Source: Candidatus Bathyarchaeota archaeon | GTDB lineage: Archaea; Asgardarchaeota; Lokiarchaeia; Sigyniarchaeales; Sigyniarchaeaceae | Assembly (NCBI GenBank): GCA_014729935.1 | Contig: WJJB01000437.1 | Span: 1-8,033, forward strand | Length of the DNA: 8,033 nucleotides | Direction: 5' to 3' | Part shown: piece by piece, positions 1-6,658 of the stretch | How positions within the stretch are numbered: position 1 is the first letter of the stretch | Layout of the letters: each line of letters begins with the position of its first letter | Translations under genes and position numbers: made by a program | Notes under the pieces: generated by a model | What the model saw: the letters and a program-made list of their open reading frames with translations, nothing else | Database searches by the model: none | Told to the model about the DNA's origin: nothing

Positions 1-32
1 CTCGCGTAGGCGACCATGGAAGTTGATGACAA

Positions 33-1292
33 ATGACCGAAATTGCAAAGGAACATCGGTTAAAGCTGGGGTTGATCCGTAAATGCAAGGAGAGGACCTT
101 CAAGGAAAACCTTGGTTTGCTTTTCCTGAACCTGCTTCTTACCGTTGCATTGCTGGCGACACCATTTATCTACATCGCGTGGCGTGGAGCATCCCGGAAT
201 GTTCCCAATGCAAACAAGCAGCCTTGGATCAAATTTAATGATGACCCATCAACCTCAGCATGCATCGCGTGGGAATCGAAGGAGAACACCACATCATGGG
301 TTCAATACGGGCTTGATCCTGGCAACTTGGATGAAAACCAGACTGTTATTGGGTTCTCGGGATTCATGCATGTTGTCAACCTGACTGGATTAACGCCAAA
401 CTCGAAATATTATTACCAGGTCGGGTACACGGAACAACCAGGTGGAGCCTTCATTCCACACGTCTTCGGGGATATCTGGCATTTTTGGACTGCACCAGCA
501 ACGACAGACGTTCCATTCTCGTTCTTGGCAATATCGGATACCCAAGAATCAGCACTTGGTATGCATCACCACAACAGGGTGGCAAGGGCACTCGCTCGTT
601 ACAAGGATGATGCACGGTTCATCATCAATGGTGGTGACGTGGCGAATTACGGCCAGGAGCAAGATAGCTGGGATCTCTTCTTCAAATGTGCGAGGCCATA
701 CTCGCCCTGCATTCCCTTCGCGTTCACGCTTGGGAATCATGATGACATGGGCACCAACCAGCCAATGTACAGGAAGTATTTCTCGTTCAACGATCCTGGT
801 GAACCATTATACTATTCATTCAATTACTCGATGCTACATTTCGTATCAATTCCAATTCCCTGGGGAAATCCTTCTGAATTCACCAAGTTTGGATTCATGA
901 GTTGGTTAGAAGATGATCTGAACAAATCGAAGGACATGAAGTACAAGCTTGTCACTTTTCACTGCCCTTTGCTATCATCCGGATTCTTCGGCAGGAACAG
1001 GTTTTTGGAAGAAAACCTTCACCCATTGCTCGATGAATATAATGTCACGTTGGTGATAAGTGGACACAGTCATCATTACGAGAGATGCTACATGGACGGT
1101 ATCACTTACATGGTTGCAGCAGGAGGCGGTGGATTGATGGATCCCTGCCATCATCGTTTACCAGAAACGCAGCTAGTCGCCAGCCACCCTCACTACCTGA
1201 AGATTGACTGCACGACAAGCAATCTCACGGTGAGTGCTTTAACACCGGATGGGGTCCTTTTCGATCAAGCTGTTCTTGGAGGTATTGCCTGA
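33..1292 (+). CDS. Membrane-anchored purple-acid-phosphatase-like metallophosphoesterase
   Basis: Predicted to hydrolyse phosphate esters outside the cell with a two-metal centre. Residues 27-50 form one hydrophobic helix after a basic N-terminus, an uncleaved signal anchor. Residues 64-156 look like the fibronectin-III-like N-terminal domain of purple acid phosphatases (VQYG, then a YYYQVG strand, ending FWTAP). The catalytic domain follows at about 160-360: D169 (ISDTQ), G201-D202, G234-NHD, H310 (VTFH) and GHSHHYER at 344-351 are the usual metal ligands and substrate histidine. The tyrosine that ligates Fe(III) in true purple enzymes, three residues after the second Asp, is N205 here; Y206 is one place off, so the enzyme may not be purple. 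Seven N-x-S/T sequons (N85, 102, 116, 264, 297, 337, 397) fit a glycosylated surface protein. An in-frame tandem stop (TGATGA, 24-29) lies just upstream, so an operon partner may end there. No strong Shine-Dalgarno sequence is visible. The family is clear; the substrate is unknown. Confidence 0.88.
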   Translation: MTEIAKEHRLKLGLIRKCKERTFKENLGLLFLNLLLTVALLATPFIYIAWRGASRNVPNANKQPWIKFNDDPSTSACIAWESKENTTSWVQYGLDPGNLDENQTVIGFSGFMHVVNLTGLTPNSKYYYQVGYTEQPGGAFIPHVFGDIWHFWTAPATTDVPFSFLAISDTQESALGMHHHNRVARALARYKDDARFIINGGDVANYGQEQDSWDLFFKCARPYSPCIPFAFTLGNHDDMGTNQPMYRKYFSFNDPGEPLYYSFNYSMLHFVSIPIPWGNPSEFTKFGFMSWLEDDLNKSKDMKYKLVTFHCPLLSSGFFGRNRFLEENLHPLLDEYNVTLVISGHSHHYERCYMDGITYMVAAGGGGLMDPCHHRLPETQLVASHPHYLKIDCTTSNLTVSALTPDGVLFDQAVLGGIA

Positions 1293-1945
1293 TGGCGCTG
1301 GTATTTTTCTTCAACCACCTTTATATTTCCATCATCGGGTGGGTGATACAAACATTGATCATGCTGGGCCACGTGTGGTTTCCCAAATTCAACAAGCAGA
1401 ATAAGGAATACAAGAACAAGTTCATCCAAGGACTAAGGGTGATACCATATGGCATCATGTTCCTATTCGGGTTACTCTTCATGCATGTAGGTATTGCAAT
1501 GCTTTCAGGTGGTTACCCTCTTGTCACATGGGCACAAACGCTTCCATCCACGATCCTCGCCCTCGTGTGCGGTAGTTCGTGGATCTTGGCATCCGTGTTT
1601 GTTGCTCCCAACATTAAAACCATCATCACAGGAAGTGCAACCATAGGGATAACCATCACGTTCCTATACATCGTGATCCCCCTCAGCGGGAGCATCTGGA
1701 ACGCGCTATTAATCTTCCCTATGTTTCTCGCCATGCTCGCACTCCATGGGTTATTATTTACTGGAGAACAAGTGGTGAAGCTCGTGAAACCTGAATGGGA
1801 GGGAGACAAGCGCCTGTGGAACCTGCGCCCCTGGTTGAAACGCTGGTACACCTGGAAATTCAACCTGGCTCTATGGATCATCATCACGCTAGAGATGATG
1901 GCACAAATCGCAGGTTACTCCCTGATCACGGTATTTATTGGATGA
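1292..1945 (+). CDS. Six-helix integral membrane protein of unknown function
   Basis: I do not recognise the family. The 217-residue protein is very hydrophobic. Likely membrane helices lie at about residues 6-27, 49-71, 85-105, 108-131, 134-156 and 188-214. A basic loop lies near 33-47 (KFNKQNKEYKNK) and another near 163-187 (KPEWEGDKRLWNLRPWLKRW); both would face the cytoplasm by the positive-inside rule. No transporter signature, metal motif or conserved acidic pair in a helix stands out. The start ATG shares its A with the TGA stop of the phosphoesterase gene (TGATG at 1290-1294), which points to translational coupling and a shared mRNA. A role near the surface phosphoesterase, such as anchoring it or taking up its product, is only a guess from this layout. 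Confidence 0.8.
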   Translation: MALVFFFNHLYISIIGWVIQTLIMLGHVWFPKFNKQNKEYKNKFIQGLRVIPYGIMFLFGLLFMHVGIAMLSGGYPLVTWAQTLPSTILALVCGSSWILASVFVAPNIKTIITGSATIGITITFLYIVIPLSGSIWNALLIFPMFLAMLALHGLLFTGEQVVKLVKPEWEGDKRLWNLRPWLKRWYTWKFNLALWIIITLEMMAQIAGYSLITVFIG

Positions 1946-1978
1946 TAGATCTTTGCATGGTGGCAATTCCATTCCACC

Positions 1979-1990
1979 TTTAGTTTTTTT
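1979..1990 (+). terminator. T-rich tract after the membrane-protein gene
   Basis: TTTAGTTTTTTT lies 33 bases after the stop at 1945. Archaeal RNA polymerase often stops at short T-tracts without a hairpin, so this is a candidate end for the two-gene mRNA. The call rests on base composition only. Confidence 0.35.
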
Positions 1991-2005
1991 CCTCTTCAAT
2001 TTACA

Positions 2006-2019
2006 TTTCACGCGTGAAA
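2006..2019. promoter_or_regulatory. Perfect 14-bp palindrome, candidate operator
   Basis: TTTCACGCGTGAAA is its own reverse complement. It lies 21 bases before the TATA-like box of the next gene, a place where archaeal activators often bind; a dimeric helix-turn-helix regulator would fit the symmetry. A half-site-like TTTTCAC recurs at 2024-2030. The regulator is unknown. Confidence 0.4.
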
Positions 2020-2040
2020 CCTATTTTCACTAGACAGAAT

Positions 2041-2050
2041 GATTATAATT
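2041..2050 (+). promoter_or_regulatory. TATA-like box for the V4R-like gene
   Basis: GATTATAATT is the best box A candidate in the 162-base gap. It would place the transcript start near 2072, giving a leader of about 35 bases that still holds the Shine-Dalgarno sequence. Inferred by eye. Confidence 0.4.
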
Positions 2051-2093
2051 CGCGGGTTCTTGATCGGAAATAACACATCATTCCCCTAATTAT

Positions 2094-2099
2094 GGAGGA
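2094..2099 (+). promoter_or_regulatory. Strong Shine-Dalgarno sequence
   Basis: GGAGGA ends eight bases before the ATG at 2108. It is the clearest ribosome-binding site in the window and fixes the start of the following gene. Confidence 0.75.
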
Positions 2100-2107
2100 T
2101 CTCGAAC

Positions 2108-2611
2108 ATGGCAGATATTACATCTGAAGAAATTTCACAACTCCCAAGACGGTTTGATACCATCCCCTATGCCACGTTTTTCAAGCTTTGGTATGCTCTT
2201 CAAAAGGCACTACCCGAGGACGAGAAGCCAGCAATTCTCACCCGCATTGGCCGCACGATCGGAAAGCAATTCGATGATTCGGATATTGAAACGATAGAAG
2301 ATTTTTTATCCAGCCTGCAGCGTTTCTTGGAGGTAGATTGGGCAATCACGGATAACGCTCGCGTGGAAATCATCAAGGATGATACTGGAGAACCAGTTAA
2401 ATTGGTAGCTAAACAAGATTCCTGCAAGATGTGTTTTGCCAATACCTACTACCGCCATGTTGATGGGGGTAGCCCATCATGCATGTTCCCCCAGGTGATG
2501 ATGGGGGTGCTGTCCCGGGTTCGACGTAAGTTTGGTTTTAAGAAATTGCGATACGAGGGGGTGCAAAAGGGTGGAGTTGGCGTGTGCCAGATGTCGTGGA
2601 ACCTCGCCTAG
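2108..2611 (+). CDS. Four-cysteine V4R-like small-molecule-binding protein (putative)
   Basis: A 167-residue soluble protein with no signal peptide or membrane helix. Its layout resembles V4R (4-vinyl-reductase-like) domains. A helical N-terminal part holds an RIGRTIGKQF helix (46-55). Next come a strand pair near 84-101 and CKMC at 106-109, then PSC at 123-125 followed by a helix with a G-x-L core (MMGVLSRVRR). A closing GGVGVCQMSW (155-164) matches the family's final G-x-x-x-C-x-F/M strand. C106, C109, C125 and C160 could bind zinc, an Fe-S cluster or another cofactor. V4R proteins bind small hydrophobic ligands, and several act as sensors or as chaperones in tetrapyrrole synthesis. There is no DNA-binding domain here, so it would be a stand-alone sensor or carrier. 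It has its own promoter region and ends 33 bases from the convergent acyl-CoA dehydrogenase gene. The coding call is strong; the family call is by eye and tentative. Confidence 0.75.
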   Translation: MADITSEEISQLPRRFDTIPYATFFKLWYALQKALPEDEKPAILTRIGRTIGKQFDDSDIETIEDFLSSLQRFLEVDWAITDNARVEIIKDDTGEPVKLVAKQDSCKMCFANTYYRHVDGGSPSCMFPQVMMGVLSRVRRKFGFKKLRYEGVQKGGVGVCQMSWNLA

Positions 2612-2628
2612 GTCTTGGAAAAAGGAAT

Positions 2629-2635
2629 AAAAAAA
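2629..2635 (-). terminator. T7 tract ending the acyl-CoA dehydrogenase transcript
   Basis: On the minus strand a run of seven T begins nine bases after the TGA stop at 2647-2645, and a second run of five follows at 2623-2619. Both lie in the 33-base gap between convergent genes. This suits archaeal T-tract termination. Confidence 0.45.
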
Positions 2636-2644
2636 TTGATGGGT

Positions 2645-3904
2645 TCATTCATCGAGAGCTCGCACGGCGTTCCTGATACCTCGCTGTACAAGCAATAATT
2701 GGATGTTCCTTGCACCGCCGATTACTTCTTCCACTTTCGATATTTCGACAGCCATGTCCACCTTTGTGTTATCGGTTAACGCAATTCCACCCATCATGTT
2801 CTGGCACTCATAGGCAATCTCGTGAGAGAGTTTCGCGGCTTGATACTTTGCCATACTACTCAAGGTGGCATTGAATTTCTTTAGGTGGGCAGGATGGCCT
2901 TGCTTCACTTCCTGCTCGTACGTATCCGCTATTTTCAGGCTCAATTGCGTCACGGCTTCCAGTTCAACAAGGAGATTTGCAAGATTGAACCCAACCCCTT
3001 GGTACCTGAATACAGGTTTCCCAAATTGTTTGCGCTTGTTGGTGTAGATCATGGCATTAATTAGCGCCAGCCAACCTATTCCCAAGCTACTTCCAAATAT
3101 GGAGATGCGTTCAGGAACGAGACCTTCGAAGAGAATCTCGTAACCCTTTCCCGCATGACCGGTGATGTTTTCCTCGGGTATGAACACGTCCCTCCATAAT
3201 GTTTGACCGATATGCACGCGCGGGACGCTAGTTATCTTGAGTCTATTCGTTTCTAACCCATCCATCGTCTTCTCAACCAGCGCTTGATACATGGATTGGC
3301 GTGGATTCTCAACATCTTCCACGGCGTATGACATGAAATAATCTGCTCTTGGTCCATTTGTGGTATACACTTTCTCTCCATTGAAGACGATACCACCTTC
3401 TGTTTTTCGCACGGTTGAGGTCATATTGACCGCGTCGGACCCCCTATTCGGTTCGGTAATGCATATGCATCCAACTTTCCTGCCAGTATAAATATCCTCC
3501 TTTGCCTTTACCATTCGATCGGATACTGGATGCTCGTACATGGGATTGCCGCAAAGAATGCCAGAAGCTAGCCTTGCGAGATCTAGCTCGGGATCGGCGA
3601 TGGAGAGTACCATAGCAAGAAGAACCTCGTATTTCATGCCGGTAGGCGTGAATTCTTCCCTGAAATCTGGGTTCTTGCGTTGTATGTAACCTTTCTTTCC
3701 AAGGATGGGAAATAATTCGTAGACGTCATTACCCCAATCCGTTTTTGGCTCAAGCTCGTTGATTATGAAATCCTCCAGATCCGTCACGAATGCTTGTTCC
3801 TCCTTCGTGAGGAACGGCATCACGTATTGGTTGAAGACCTTGTACAAGTTCTCCGTGGTAAGGAATGGTACTATTTTTTCGTCGATGATTGAAAGTTGCA
3901 CCAT
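2645..3904 (-). CDS. Acyl-CoA dehydrogenase, isovaleryl/long-chain catalytic type
   Basis: A soluble FAD enzyme that makes the alpha,beta double bond in an acyl-CoA and passes electrons to an electron-transfer flavoprotein. At 419 residues it is slightly longer than the usual 380-400. The helical N-terminal domain spans about 30-140. The beta domain (145-250) carries the flavin signature CITEPNRGSD (148-157). The C-terminal helical domain holds KRKQFGKPV (290-298) and CQNMMGG (367-373). The base found at Glu376 in medium-chain enzymes is replaced by G396 (VIGGARNIQ). A glutamate, E265 (VPERI), lies where isovaleryl- and long-chain enzymes carry theirs. A branched or long acyl chain is therefore likely, but the exact substrate is open. 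The frame stays open upstream to an ATG at 4018. I chose 3904 because GAGAGG lies eight bases before it, the extra 38 residues look unlike the family, and a divergent promoter needs the space. Confidence 0.92.
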   Translation of the reverse strand: MVQLSIIDEKIVPFLTTENLYKVFNQYVMPFLTKEEQAFVTDLEDFIINELEPKTDWGNDVYELFPILGKKGYIQRKNPDFREEFTPTGMKYEVLLAMVLSIADPELDLARLASGILCGNPMYEHPVSDRMVKAKEDIYTGRKVGCICITEPNRGSDAVNMTSTVRKTEGGIVFNGEKVYTTNGPRADYFMSYAVEDVENPRQSMYQALVEKTMDGLETNRLKITSVPRVHIGQTLWRDVFIPEENITGHAGKGYEILFEGLVPERISIFGSSLGIGWLALINAMIYTNKRKQFGKPVFRYQGVGFNLANLLVELEAVTQLSLKIADTYEQEVKQGHPAHLKKFNATLSSMAKYQAAKLSHEIAYECQNMMGGIALTDNTKVDMAVEISKVEEVIGGARNIQLLLVQRGIRNAVRALDE

Positions 3905-3912
3905 GTGTGTGG

Positions 3913-3918
3913 CCTCTC
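3913..3918 (-). promoter_or_regulatory. Shine-Dalgarno sequence for acyl-CoA dehydrogenase
   Basis: GAGAGG on the minus strand ends eight bases before the ATG at 3904. It supports that start over the longer upstream one. Confidence 0.55.
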
Positions 3919-3926
3919 TTTTTTGT

Positions 3927-3940
3927 AGGAAACATTTCCT
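3927..3940. promoter_or_regulatory. Inverted repeat AGGAAA-CA-TTTCCT, candidate operator
   Basis: Two perfect six-base arms flank a two-base centre, 22 bases before the acyl-CoA dehydrogenase start and inside its likely leader. A dimeric repressor bound here could block that gene. The binding protein is unknown, and short inverted repeats also arise by chance. Confidence 0.35.
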
Positions 3941-3964
3941 CGTGTTCGAGTAAGATACTCCGGA

Positions 3965-3983
3965 CCGGATTTGTAATAATAGT
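3965..3983. promoter_or_regulatory. Shared AT-rich promoter core between divergent genes
   Basis: The 144-base gap between the two divergent starts has one main AT-rich patch, TTTGTAATAATAG (3970-3982). Read forward it could serve the reductase, with a leader of about 45 bases. Read backward (CTATTATTACAAA) it could serve the acyl-CoA dehydrogenase with a similar leader. The rest of the gap shows only the inverted repeat and the minus-strand Shine-Dalgarno sequence. Confidence 0.35.
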
Positions 3984-4048
3984 TTCCATTCCTTTTGGTG
4001 AATGCAGGGAAAGAACATAAGCCCGAGTGCATGTACTTGGTATGAATT

Positions 4049-5368
4049 ATGGATTTGGATTTGCTAGGTACGGGCGATGCCATCACCACATCGAACGTGA
4101 TCATTGTGGGTGGTTCCTTTTCAGGAAACCTGCTGGCATGGATTCTTGCCACCCGAGGCATTCACGCCCACGTGCTAGAAGAGCACAAGCGTGTCGGATT
4201 GCCCATGGAATGTGCAGGAATCGTGTCGAGTAAAATATGCAAACTCATTCCAATACCAAGAAAATTCATCCATGGACGTGTTTCCACCGCAGAAATATAT
4301 GTCCCGGGTGACATGGCCATCAAGGTTCGCACACGAGATGCTCCTGTCGTGATAGACCGAACGGGGCTCGATGATTATTACCACGAGATGGCAAAAAGGA
4401 AAGGGGCAGTGTATCATCTCGGGGAACGGGTGAACAAGATCACGAGGGATGGAGAATACTGGTTAGTTGAAACATCTCGCGGCATTTACAAGACGCAAAT
4501 GCTCGTGGGATGTGATGGTGCTAAATCCATCGTCGCTCGAAGTGCTGGCATGAACCATGATTTCATAACGGGCAAGCAAGTACTCATTCACGTGAAGGAT
4601 GATGCAGATAAACCATGTTCCGCAAATACTTGCGAATTGCATTTCGATCCACGGTGGAATGAACTCTTTGCGTGGGTGATCCCGAGGGGATCTAGCTATT
4701 TCAGGGTTGGACTTTGTGCCAAGTTCTATGTTGCCACGAAATTGAACCAATTCTTCTCATCCCGGTTCGGTCTCACGTTAGAGGAAGCAAGGCGTGGTGA
4801 CAGGCAAAAAAAAATAAGCATTGACATCCTGAAGACGACCGGGGGATTGATCCCTGTTGGCCACATGCATCAATGCGCGTTTGCTGGCATGATATTGCTG
4901 GGTGATGCCGCTTGCCAGGTAAAGGCAACCACGGGAGGTGGACTAGTGATGTCTTCGCTTGCTGCAACATATGCTGCGAGAGCTATTTGCAAATCCCTTC
5001 AACAAGATAAATACTCCAAGAAATTCCTTGCAAGGCATTACCAGAAGCCATGCAGGAGGCAATTAGCCCTTACCTTGAAGATGCATTACATCCTGCACTT
5101 GGGGCTGTCTTACCTGGAAGACTCGGATTACTCTTTTCTTTCACGCTTCGGGACACAGGCACACGTGAGGAAATGGCTATTGTCGGCAGCAGACATGGAT
5201 TTTCCATTGAAATTTATATTGCGCGTGTTCTTGGAGCCATCATTCATTTCTTGGGTGATCCGGTTCTTGTTTAGAAATCCATTCCTGTTAGTCGCATCCT
5301 TCAAGACATTGGTCACTTTACCTCGCTCACGCAAAGACATATATCCAACGAAGACCAATCCACCGTGA
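4049..5368 (+). CDS. Geranylgeranyl-reductase-family FAD oxidoreductase
   Basis: Predicted to reduce double bonds in isoprenoid chains, as in the maturation of archaeal digeranylgeranyl ether lipids, using FAD. The protein has 439 residues; the family runs about 390-460. The Rossmann FAD site is IIVGGSFSG (18-26), with an acidic pair E44-E45 closing the second strand. RVGLPMECAG (48-57) matches the family's conserved RVG-x-P-x-x-CAG segment, including C55. VIDRTGLDDYY follows at 101-111, then GCDGAKS at 154-160 (DG motif) and LLGDAACQVKATTGGGL at 283-299 (GD motif and glycine loop). The C-terminal part (about 385-425) is hydrophobic and aromatic and probably lies on the membrane. No clear Shine-Dalgarno sequence precedes the ATG, and the first 14 residues before the FAD strand are not conserved, so the start could be slightly downstream. 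It diverges from the acyl-CoA dehydrogenase gene and overlaps the next gene by four bases. Family is firm; whether it acts on membrane lipid, a quinone tail or another polyprenyl substrate is open. Confidence 0.9.
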   Translation: MDLDLLGTGDAITTSNVIIVGGSFSGNLLAWILATRGIHAHVLEEHKRVGLPMECAGIVSSKICKLIPIPRKFIHGRVSTAEIYVPGDMAIKVRTRDAPVVIDRTGLDDYYHEMAKRKGAVYHLGERVNKITRDGEYWLVETSRGIYKTQMLVGCDGAKSIVARSAGMNHDFITGKQVLIHVKDDADKPCSANTCELHFDPRWNELFAWVIPRGSSYFRVGLCAKFYVATKLNQFFSSRFGLTLEEARRGDRQKKISIDILKTTGGLIPVGHMHQCAFAGMILLGDAACQVKATTGGGLVMSSLAATYAARAICKSLQQDKYSKKFLARHYQKPCRRQLALTLKMHYILHLGLSYLEDSDYSFLSRFGTQAHVRKWLLSAADMDFPLKFILRVFLEPSFISWVIRFLFRNPFLLVASFKTLVTLPRSRKDIYPTKTNPP

Positions 5369-5646
5369 ACTCGATCACCACCAAAGGTGTATTGTTGATG
5401 TCATTCCGAAAATCCAAGCAATCCTCAGAACATCGAAAAGTTTTGGTACAGAAAATGGCCGTGATGCTCATAATACAGGCACTCATTTTCTTGGCATTTG
5501 CTTGGGTAGATCCCGTGTTCAAGGTTTCGCTATTTTGGTTCATGGTAATCGCGATGGGAGTCACGGTAGCAATAACCGTGCTCGTGCACTTGCATAACAT
5601 CAAGGTTGATGTTACCGCTCAACAACGACAAGTTGTCGATAAGTGA
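5365..5646 (+). CDS. Small two-helix membrane protein coupled to the reductase
   Basis: A 93-residue protein that I cannot assign to a family. It has a basic, polar N-terminus (to about residue 30), membrane helices at about 31-48 and 54-77 joined by a short WVDPVFK turn, and a polar tail. Both termini probably face the cytoplasm. It starts at GTG 5365, so GTGA overlaps the reductase stop by four bases, the usual sign of translational coupling. An ATG at 5398 would give 82 residues with the same helices. A role as membrane anchor or partner for the reductase is a guess from this overlap. Its stop lies only five bases before the first hairpin of the inserted element, so the native C-terminus may have been changed by the insertion. 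Confidence 0.68.
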   Translation: MNSITTKGVLLMSFRKSKQSSEHRKVLVQKMAVMLIIQALIFLAFAWVDPVFKVSLFWFMVIAMGVTVAITVLVHLHNIKVDVTAQQRQVVDK

Positions 5647-5651
5647 ATTAA

Positions 5652-5675
5652 CCCCAGCCTGAACTGAAGGCGGGG
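5652..5675 (+). repeat. Left-end hairpin of the IS element
   Basis: CCCC pairs with GGGG and GCCT with AGGC around a seven-base loop (GAACTGA), with one bulged A at 5656. It resembles the subterminal hairpins recognised by IS200/IS605 transposases and begins five bases after the upstream stop codon. Confidence 0.6.
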
Positions 5676-5707
5676 ACTACTTTTATCCGCTTTACTAAAG
5701 AAAACTT

Positions 5708-5726
5708 GCCCCTTTAGTTTAGGGGC
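5708..5726 (+). repeat. Second hairpin, just upstream of the tnpB relic
   Basis: GCCCCT and AGGGGC form a six-base stem with loop TTAGTTT. The segment CCCTTTAGTT (5710-5719) recurs exactly at 6651-6660 in the right-end hairpin. This second copy of an end-like hairpin may be a former element end, or part of the leader that controls tnpB expression. Confidence 0.55.
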
Positions 5727-5729
5727 GGG

Positions 5730-6658
5730 ATGAATCTCGCACCGTCGTTCAAAAATTCGATGGTCTCCCTCCCTTTTCAAGTGATGGCTTCGATGGCTAG
5801 AGCAGTGCTCGTCGACCACGCCGTCAAGGTTCGCATCTACCCGAACGCGGCGCAAGTAGAGTTGCTGTCCAAGACCTTTGATTGCAAGCGATGGATCGGA
5901 ACTATTGGTTGGAAGAACGGGAAACATAACATCCAAGAAAAAACAACCGCTATAGAAAACAAGATCAGCGCGTTCGACATGAGTTGCACGGAATTCATGG
6001 TCGGCACCGGCACCGAGGCATTCACCAACCCGCGGTTCTACCGCACGCACGAGAACAAGCTCAAGAAGCTCCATCGCGAGCTTTCCCGCAAGCAAAAGGG
6101 ATCGAGCAACCGGAACAAGGCGCGCGTTAAAGTCGCCCGGTTCTACGGCAAGATCGGCGACCGCCGCACCAACTGGCAGCAGAAACTCTCCACCGAACTC
6201 GTGAACCGACACGATGCCATCGTCAACGGGGATCTCAACTTCGAGGGCATGAAGCGGTTCAACGGCGGCATCTCCAATATGTCACGCTCGAATTCTCATG
6301 GGGCGAGTTCGTTCGGATGGTGGACTACAAGTGCAAGTGGCACGGTAATCATCTCGTGAAGATCGGGCGGTTCTACCCGTCGTCAAAGCTCTGCTCGAAC
6401 TGCGATCACAAGCACGTGGATCTAAAGATCTCTGATCGGGAGTGGACGTGCCCCGATTGTGGAACACGACATGACCGCAACAAGAACGCCGCTACAAACT
6501 TGAACGTCGAAGGAAAACGTGTCCTTCGAGAAGAACGAAACGTTACCATCATCAACCCATCTACCGGTGGAGCGCCGGGATGTCACGCTCCTGGAGATCG
6601 TGTAAGACCCGTCACGACGAGGGCAGTGGTCGATGAAGGAAGAACCCACGCCCTTTAG
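5730..6658 (+). pseudogene. tnpB: Broken tnpB (RNA-guided nuclease of IS200/IS605 family)
   Basis: Normal TnpB is a guide-RNA-dependent RuvC nuclease of about 370-420 residues. Here KVRIYPN (33-39 from the ATG at 5730) starts the family similarity; an ATG at 5793 (residue 22) is the likelier original start. Only about 30 residues separate the CKRW segment from the RuvC-I aspartate D83 (AFDMSCTEF), where the family has well over 100, so most of the wedge and recognition region is deleted. RuvC-II should read E-D-L-N but is G167-D-L-N (ggg at 6228-6230). A one-base loss at about 6276-6280 shifts the frame: the frame ending at 6359 loses homology, while SWGEF and the rest continue in the frame that stops at 6658. 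The zinc ribbon is intact (CSNC, CPDC). RuvC-III should read DRD-x-N-A-A but is DRNKNAA (Asn codon 6479-6481). Two of three catalytic acids are gone, so it is not a nuclease. Spacing of the three motifs (84 and 84 residues) matches working TnpB. Confidence 0.88.

Noticed and set aside
3..26. Possible last codons of an upstream gene ending in tandem TGATGA
   Set aside because: Only seven codons are visible and other frames could also end here. It is mentioned with the phosphoesterase but is too short to call.
442..900. Overlapping plus-strand frame of 152 codons inside the phosphoesterase gene
   Set aside because: It is a frame-shifted reading of the catalytic domain with no family resemblance.
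1513..1887. Minus-strand frame of 124 codons inside the six-helix membrane-protein gene
   Set aside because: It is antisense to a coherent membrane protein coupled to the gene before it, with no recognisable motif or start signal.
3905..4018. Upstream extension of the acyl-CoA dehydrogenase to an ATG at 4018
   Set aside because: The 38 added residues do not look like the family, the downstream ATG has a good Shine-Dalgarno sequence, and the longer form would leave only 30 bases for two divergent promoters.
5619..6212. Open minus-strand frame of 197 codons opposite the tnpB relic
   Set aside because: It lies antisense to clear TnpB homology, its product resembles no family, and GC-rich codons readily leave such antisense frames open.
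5730..6658. A working nuclease-dead TnpB regulator
   Set aside because: Dead catalytic residues would fit, but the large internal deletion and the frameshift before the zinc ribbon mean that no single complete protein is encoded.
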